Below are positions 60,443 through 64,000 of a stretch of DNA of 64,000 bases, one piece after another. The stretch covers positions 30,298 through 94,297 of the forward strand of contig JAEVYU010000065.1 of the NCBI GenBank assembly GCA_023392595.1, given 5' to 3'. The position numbers were made by a program, and so were the translations under genes. A model generated the notes under the pieces. It was not told the DNA's origin. It saw nothing but the letters and a program-made list of their open reading frames with translations, and made no database searches. Every line of letters starts with the position of its first letter. The first letter of the stretch is position 1. The stretch comes from Bacillota bacterium. Lineage in GTDB: Bacteria; Bacillota; UBA4882; UBA8346.

Positions 60443-61177
60443 TTAGTTCATCACTGACCCATTTTCATCATTCGTCTTATTTAAATCCCCGGCCGGGTTG
60501 GTTTTTTGAATCTTCATCAACTCAACAGAGCCTTTTGAACTGACCATAAACCGGAACGTCCTGCCGTATTTCTCTTTATAATCAAGTTGCCAATGGTCGT
60601 AATTATAATTGATTCCTTTTAATTTGCCGAGTTTGATGTCTTTATAGGCCGCCCAAGTCTCCACGGCCCGTTTGGCTTTGGAAAGTGTGGTGATTTCGCC
60701 GACTTCAACCTCACCATCGCTGCTAAAAACGTTCCAATGATATTTGGGGGAAAATCCGGCAACTTGAGCGGGTAATTCCCAATCCCCGGCCTTTAATCCC
60801 ACGCTGACCCGGTATGGACCGGATAATTGCTGCTTTTTAATGTTACCGGCATGAAAGGTCAGATCAATCAAACGGTGAGTTGGCGACCATACAAAGGGTA
60901 ATACCGTGGTGCCCACTGCCACCCAATGGCCGTTTTTCATGGCCTCAAGGTTTCCGGTAATAATAAACTGACCTTCCTGGTAGGCTTTTAATTCAATTTT
61001 AAAATGGAGTTCTTCGGACAGGTTGTCATGATTGTTGTCCACTAAAGTAAAACTGCCGGGAACCTCCAATTCCACCTGCTGATCCAGGACTACTTCCGTG
61101 GGGGCCGCGCCGGTAGGAATCAGGAACATCATCAGAACGATCAGAATAGCCGATGCGACCAGTATTTTTTTCGCCAT
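60443..61177 (-). CDS. Secreted protein of unknown function
   Basis: A 244-residue protein with an amino-terminal signal peptide (KKILVASAILIVLMMFLIPTGAAP) and no further membrane segment. The remainder reads as two beta-rich domains: one about residues 30-145 with DNNHDNLSEELHFKIELKAYQEGQF, resembling an immunoglobulin-like or calcium-binding fold, and one about 150-230 (ITTLSKAKRAVETWAAYKDIKLGKLKGINY) resembling a small PepSY-like fold. I assign no family. GGAGTGATATA precedes the ATG. Confidence 0.65.
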   Translation of the reverse strand: MAKKILVASAILIVLMMFLIPTGAAPTEVVLDQQVELEVPGSFTLVDNNHDNLSEELHFKIELKAYQEGQFIITGNLEAMKNGHWVAVGTTVLPFVWSPTHRLIDLTFHAGNIKKQQLSGPYRVSVGLKAGDWELPAQVAGFSPKYHWNVFSSDGEVEVGEITTLSKAKRAVETWAAYKDIKLGKLKGINYNYDHWQLDYKEKYGRTFRFMVSSKGSVELMKIQKTNPAGDLNKTNDENGSVMN

Positions 61178-61249
61178 TATATCACTCCGTCTTATTTTCG
61201 GAGTAATTTCGGGAATTGTTCTGACAATCCTTTATGTAATATCCGCCAA

Positions 61250-61609
61250 CTATGAGAAGGCTAACCTTTTGAGAGCATTTATCACATCGGACTTATTCAG
61301 CGGCTTTAAGAAAAAATCATGGGCGCCGGCTTTTAATCCTTCAACAATAACATCTTTGGATGAACTGGTACTGCAAATAATGATCTTGACCTTGGAATCA
61401 AGTTCTTTAAAGAAATGAATCGACTCGATCCCATCCCATTCCGGCATGAATAAATCCTTAATGACCACTTCCGGATGGAACTCATGAAATTGCCGGCAGG
61501 CTTCTTGATAAGTGCCCGCTTCCGAAACTTCATAACCGGCTTCAAGTAAAAAATCTTTTAGCATCGCCCGGAGTAGAGGTGAATCATCAACTATCAGGAT
61601 TTTCACCAT
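61250..61609 (-). CDS. Stand-alone CheY-like response regulator
   Basis: A 119-residue receiver domain alone: ILIVDDSPLLRAML with the acidic pair, the phospho-acceptor aspartate in EVVIKDLFMPEWDG (about residue 53), the threonine/serine position in IICSTSSS, and the conserved lysine in FFLKPLN. There is no output domain. Unusually the residue before the phospho-acceptor is Lys rather than a small or hydrophobic residue. No kinase gene is adjacent. It may serve chemotaxis-like or diguanylate signalling. Confidence 0.92.
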   Translation of the reverse strand: MVKILIVDDSPLLRAMLKDFLLEAGYEVSEAGTYQEACRQFHEFHPEVVIKDLFMPEWDGIESIHFFKELDSKVKIIICSTSSSKDVIVEGLKAGAHDFFLKPLNKSDVINALKRLAFS

Positions 61610-61766
61610 AACCCCCCCAGTTTAGCGCAAGTTCTCCCTGAGAAATTGCCAATCAACATAGGTATGCCCTCTCCGAAAGGTTTTTCGGGACTGATCCCCA
61701 TTGAAAAAAGACAGTATGTTATTCGTGAAAAAGCTTCGCTCTCCTTCCGTTGTTTTGGAAATTTTA

Positions 61767-62105
61767 TCAACTGGGCGGTAACTCACCGTTATGAACTTCA
61801 TAGCTCCAATTTCGCCCTTGGTTATTATCCCAGTTTAAGGCATCATCCCGAAAACAAAAATTAAACTTGGACGGCTCATCGACCTGAATTGTAACCGACC
61901 AACCTCCATCGCGGGTTTTTTTCATTGGAAGATCCACGATCTTGTCCCATCCTCCCAAGCCGTATCCGGCATGGAGAAAAATTTTACTCGCACCGCTATC
62001 GGCAAGAAGTCCCTTATATTTGATCTTCAATTCTTCACCAAGAGTGATCGGCACCGGATCCAGATAAATTCCATCCACTGTTTCTTCCATTTTTTTACGG
62101 GGCAT
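61767..62105 (-). CDS. Lone CBM25 starch-binding domain protein
   Basis: A 112-residue protein from the ATG at 62105 (MPRKKMEETVDGIYLDP), eight bases after GGAGG. Nearly the whole chain is one carbohydrate-binding module of family 25: LKIKYKGLLADSGASKIFLHAGYG, DLPMKKTRDGGWSVTIQV, FNFCFRDDALNWDNNQGRNWSYEV. The tryptophan-rich end WDNNQGRNW is the typical CBM25 ending. CBM25 binds alpha-glucans. There is no signal peptide and no catalytic domain, so it would act in the cytoplasm, for example on glycogen. It diverges from the plus-strand signalling pair. Confidence 0.82.
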   Translation of the reverse strand: MPRKKMEETVDGIYLDPVPITLGEELKIKYKGLLADSGASKIFLHAGYGLGGWDKIVDLPMKKTRDGGWSVTIQVDEPSKFNFCFRDDALNWDNNQGRNWSYEVHNGELPPS

Positions 62106-62225
62106 CGACTCAACCTCCATTATTAAAAAGTAAAACCAGGAGTTTTTAGTTTATCCGTAAAAATGGTGAATTAAACATGGAATTCATTTAAAGTGAAATC
62201 CGAATATTTTTATCCCATGTGACAA

Positions 62226-62240
62226 AATTTGGGCCAAATT
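62226..62240. promoter_or_regulatory. Operator-like palindrome between the CBM25 gene and the signalling pair
   Basis: AATTTGG-G-CCAAATT is a perfect 7-1-7 palindrome in the divergent promoter region, about 65 bases before the ATG at 62305. TTGTAG and GATAAT (about 17-18 bases apart) follow it and could form the plus-strand promoter. The binding protein is unknown. Confidence 0.4.
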
Positions 62241-62304
62241 GTAGATAATAATTGGGAACTATGATAATATTTAAAGTTAATAATTGAAATAAGAGGTGTG
62301 AAAA

Positions 62305-62676
62305 ATGTCTCATCATTTTCCCCAACCTTTGGCGGTTACCGAATTTGGCCGTAAAGCGCAGATCAATATCCGTTTATCGGACTTTGAGATTCCCCCCATG
62401 CAAGATATCCTTTTAATCGGAAAAAAAGCACCCATCGGACCGGAAGCGGTTCGCAGAATGGTTGATGCAATGTCGCCCGAACAATACGAAATCATAAACC
62501 TGGAACATAACTTTTTTGAAGCGCTCGTCATCAAGAAGTCTTTATTAAAACAAATATCGAAAGAAAAATTATTGCCCATTATCTTGGAAGAGGGCGAATT
62601 AATCGGCTCGGAAGAACTGGTAATCAAAGCGCAAATTAATATTGTTTATGAAATAAACCGAGGTATTTCCTTGTAA
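62305..62676 (+). CDS. Small soluble protein of unknown function, partner of the CBS-GGDEF gene
   Basis: A 123-residue protein beginning MSHHFPQPLAVTEFGRKAQ, with AGAGGTG seven bases before the ATG. It contains no membrane segment. Dense stretches such as DFEIPPMQDILLIGKKAPIGPEAVRRMVDAM and ILEEGELIGSEELVIKAQINIVYEI suggest a compact alpha/beta domain. I recognise no family. Its stop TAA shares one base with the ATG of the following CBS-GGDEF gene, so the two products are made in step and may interact. Confidence 0.7.
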   Translation: MSHHFPQPLAVTEFGRKAQINIRLSDFEIPPMQDILLIGKKAPIGPEAVRRMVDAMSPEQYEIINLEHNFFEALVIKKSLLKQISKEKLLPIILEEGELIGSEELVIKAQINIVYEINRGISL

Positions 62677-63503
62677 TGATGACTAGTATAAAAAAAATAA
62701 TGACCGATGGAGTCATTACAATAAGTCCCGACTGTTCAGTACGCAAAGCAATTGAAATGATGGAACAGTATCAAATCGGATGTTTCCCCGTGGTGGAAAA
62801 CAATCAACTCTTGGGCCTGATTACCTCCAGGGACACCAGAATCAGCCATCCAAACCGTTTGGTGGCCGACGCCATGAGTAAAAAGGTCATTACATTATCA
62901 TCCAAGGATTCCGTGTGGGAAGCGGAAAAACTATTGAAACAATATAAAATCGAACATTTAATTGTTACGGATGATAACCATCTGGTGGGGGTGGTTACCA
63001 AGTCGCAACTCTACGCCGAATTGGGAAAATACGTTGATTCCCTTACCGGTTTGTATACGGCCGCTTTTCTTCGGCATAAAGCTCTGGAATTACTGCTCGA
63101 AGGAAAGGAAATCATCATCATTTTTTTTGATGTAGACAACTTCGGAATGGTTAATAAAAATTTCGGTCATATCATCGGCGATGAAATCTTATGTAAGGTC
63201 GCTGAAATCCTATTCAATTCAATTGATGGCGAGACGGATTCCTTATGCCGTTATGCCGGCGACGAATTTTCGATCTTAACCATTAAACAGTACAATCTGG
63301 CTTTGAATTTGACGGAACGAATCAAGGGCGCTCTTCAAAACGAGGACTGGCCCAATAATCTCAAGGTTACTTTGTCGAGCGGTATTGCCGGAGGAACACC
63401 CATTACCGGCCATCATGAAGATTTCGTAAAACTTATCGATAAACTCATCAACAAAGCCAGTTTGGCTTCTACAAAAGCTAAACGCGAAAAAAACGTTTCT
63501 TAG
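62676..63503 (+). CDS. CBS-CBS-GGDEF protein (putative diguanylate cyclase)
   Basis: A 275-residue soluble protein. Two CBS repeats (residues about 4-60 and 62-118) carry IMTDGVITISPDCSVRKAIEMM, FPVVENNQLLGLITSRDT, AMSKKVITLSSKDSVWEAEKLL and LIVTDDNHLVGVVTKSQL; these bind adenine nucleotides. The GGDEF domain (about 125-270) has DSLTGLYTAAFLRH, FFDVDNFGMVNKNFGH and the signature AGDEF (RYAGDEFSIL). The first Gly is Ala, a variant found in active cyclases. There is no RxxD inhibitory site in the usual place. Linking adenylate state to cyclic di-GMP is a reasonable inference. Start by one-base overlap with the previous gene. Confidence 0.87.
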   Translation: MMTSIKKIMTDGVITISPDCSVRKAIEMMEQYQIGCFPVVENNQLLGLITSRDTRISHPNRLVADAMSKKVITLSSKDSVWEAEKLLKQYKIEHLIVTDDNHLVGVVTKSQLYAELGKYVDSLTGLYTAAFLRHKALELLLEGKEIIIIFFDVDNFGMVNKNFGHIIGDEILCKVAEILFNSIDGETDSLCRYAGDEFSILTIKQYNLALNLTERIKGALQNEDWPNNLKVTLSSGIAGGTPITGHHEDFVKLIDKLINKASLASTKAKREKNVS

Positions 63504-63546
63504 AGCCTAAGCGATCGAATCTCCCGCCAAGGCGTCGGCACTATAA

Positions 63547-63678
63547 GTGACGCAGACACACTTTCAATTTAAAAATGTCGAGGATGAATTTTTTGATGCC
63601 AAGGTCTTTCGAATTTGGGGCGAGTGGAAAGACCTCACTCCGGAAATCGCTGCTAAAATAATAATGACTGATCAATAA
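63547..63678 (+). CDS. Short open frame, possibly a gene fragment
   Basis: A 43-codon frame from a GTG at 63547, ending FRIWGEWKDLTPEIAAKIIMTDQ. Composition is protein-like (EDEFFDAKVFRIWGEW) although the frame is short and lacks a good ribosome binding site. It could be a small gene or the end of a decayed one. It converges on the repeat-bearing frame to its right. Confidence 0.3.
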   Translation: MTQTHFQFKNVEDEFFDAKVFRIWGEWKDLTPEIAAKIIMTDQ

Positions 63679-63681
63679 AAA

Positions 63682-64000
63682 TCATTCTAAACCCCGGACA
63701 AGCCTAAAATACGCCAGCGTATTGCTTAGAATATCAAGATACTCCAGGCTGTGTGCTTTGAAGCTGTGATAAAAACACGACACCGAGACCTGAAAGGTCG
63801 CACTCATCGCTCCGACCTGCGCACTTATCGCCCCGTCCTGCGCACTTATCGCCCTGCCCTGCGCACTTATCGCCCCGTCCTGCGCACTTATCGCCCCGTC
63901 CTGCGCACTCATCGCCCCGTCCTGCGCACTTATCGCCCCGTCCTGCGCACTCATCGCCCCGTCCTGCGCACTCATCGCCCCGTCCTGCGCACTCATCGCC
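63682..64000 (-). CDS. Carboxy-terminal part of a heptad-repeat protein (runs off the window)
   Basis: A minus-strand frame open to the right edge. It encodes at least nine copies of (M/I)SAQDGA, with variants such as SAQGRA and SAQVGA, and then a unique tail of about 40 residues beginning MSATFQVSVSCFYHSF and ending LAYFRLVRGLE. The repeats follow a 21-bp DNA unit. It may be a true low-complexity protein, or DNA repeats that happen to stay open because 21 is a multiple of three. The start is beyond the window, so no function is assigned. Confidence 0.45.
   Translation of the reverse strand, partial: AMSAQDGAMSAQDGAMSAQDGAISAQDGAMSAQDGAISAQDGAISAQGRAISAQDGAISAQVGAMSATFQVSVSCFYHSFKAHSLEYLDILSNTLAYFRLVRGLE
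63804..64000. repeat. 21-bp tandem repeat array (minisatellite)
   Basis: Nine full units of 21 bases (63804-63992) and part of a tenth reach the window edge. The consensus is T(C/T)ATCGCCCCGTCCTGCGCAC. The unit nearest 63804 and the third are the most diverged; the last ones are almost identical, which suggests recent expansion. Units alternate between TCATCGCC and TTATCGCC, which changes Met to Ile in the encoded heptad. Confidence 0.95.

Overview
The window looks like a chromosomal segment of a spore-forming or spore-derived Bacillota (Firmicutes) of the Clostridia/Limnochordia type. The signs are gene content and order: LonB-ClpX-ClpP-trigger factor, the YtfI-YtfJ(GerW) pair, RuvX-DUF1292, the accD-accA-pfkA-pyk run, a T-box ahead of valS, CIRCE-controlled groESL, a SleB-type cell-wall hydrolase, CsoR-CopZ, and frequent TTG/GTG starts behind strong GGAGG ribosome binding sites. 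Nothing resembles a prophage or an intact transposon. Nearly all genes lie on the minus strand; exceptions are rqcH, groESL, a helicase, tRNA-Pro, a cell-wall hydrolase and a small signalling pair near the right end.

Layout. 1-5731: the amino-terminal part of oligoendopeptidase F, then a compact hutP-like/aroH/hisC operon behind a terminator-bearing leader, a BaiN/YhiN-type flavoprotein and a patatin-like lipase. 5950-11127: the protein quality control block lonB, clpX, clpP, tig. 11421-16771: tRNA-Leu(UAG), a DacF/DacB-like D,D-carboxypeptidase, ytfJ-ytfI and a calcium-type P-ATPase. 16833-22475 (plus strand): rqcH, groES-groEL and a Pif1/RecD-like helicase. 22531-24644: a methyltransferase relic, an SDR dehydrogenase, a duplicated 31-bp repeat, copZ, csoR and HU. 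25061-31353: DUF1292, ruvX, an uncharacterised pair of envelope proteins and an AI-2E-family permease. 31428-37583: mnmA, a cysteine desulfurase, small membrane proteins, mgsA, a MITE-like element, trxA and pyk. 37593-43474: pfkA, accA, accD, a small conserved protein, murD and fba. 43617-48657: tldE-tldD, a SpeD-like protein lacking catalytic residues, and a beta-CASP RNase-like protein. 48785-56633: tRNA-Pro(CGG), deoA and deoB, a GGDEF-EAL protein and valS with its T-box. 57065-64000: an ornithine/alanine racemase-like enzyme, rarA, a cell-wall hydrolase, a secreted protein, a lone response regulator, a lone CBM25 domain, a small unknown protein coupled to a CBS-GGDEF protein, and the end of a gene made of 21-bp tandem repeats that runs off the window.

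How the genes fit together. Much of the window is housekeeping: glycolysis and fatty acid initiation (pfkA, pyk, fba, mgsA, accDA), nucleoside salvage (deoB, deoA), proteostasis (lonB, clpXP, tig, groESL, rqcH) and tRNA thiolation (cysteine desulfurase plus MnmA). The less ordinary parts are the HutP-family RNA-binding protein placed in an aromatic amino acid operon with an attenuator-like leader, the membrane pair at 26042-29819, the SpeD-like pseudoenzyme, and the signalling cluster near 61-63.5 kb. All functions are inferred from reading the sequence; no database search was run, and positions of short motifs were counted by eye and may be off by a base.
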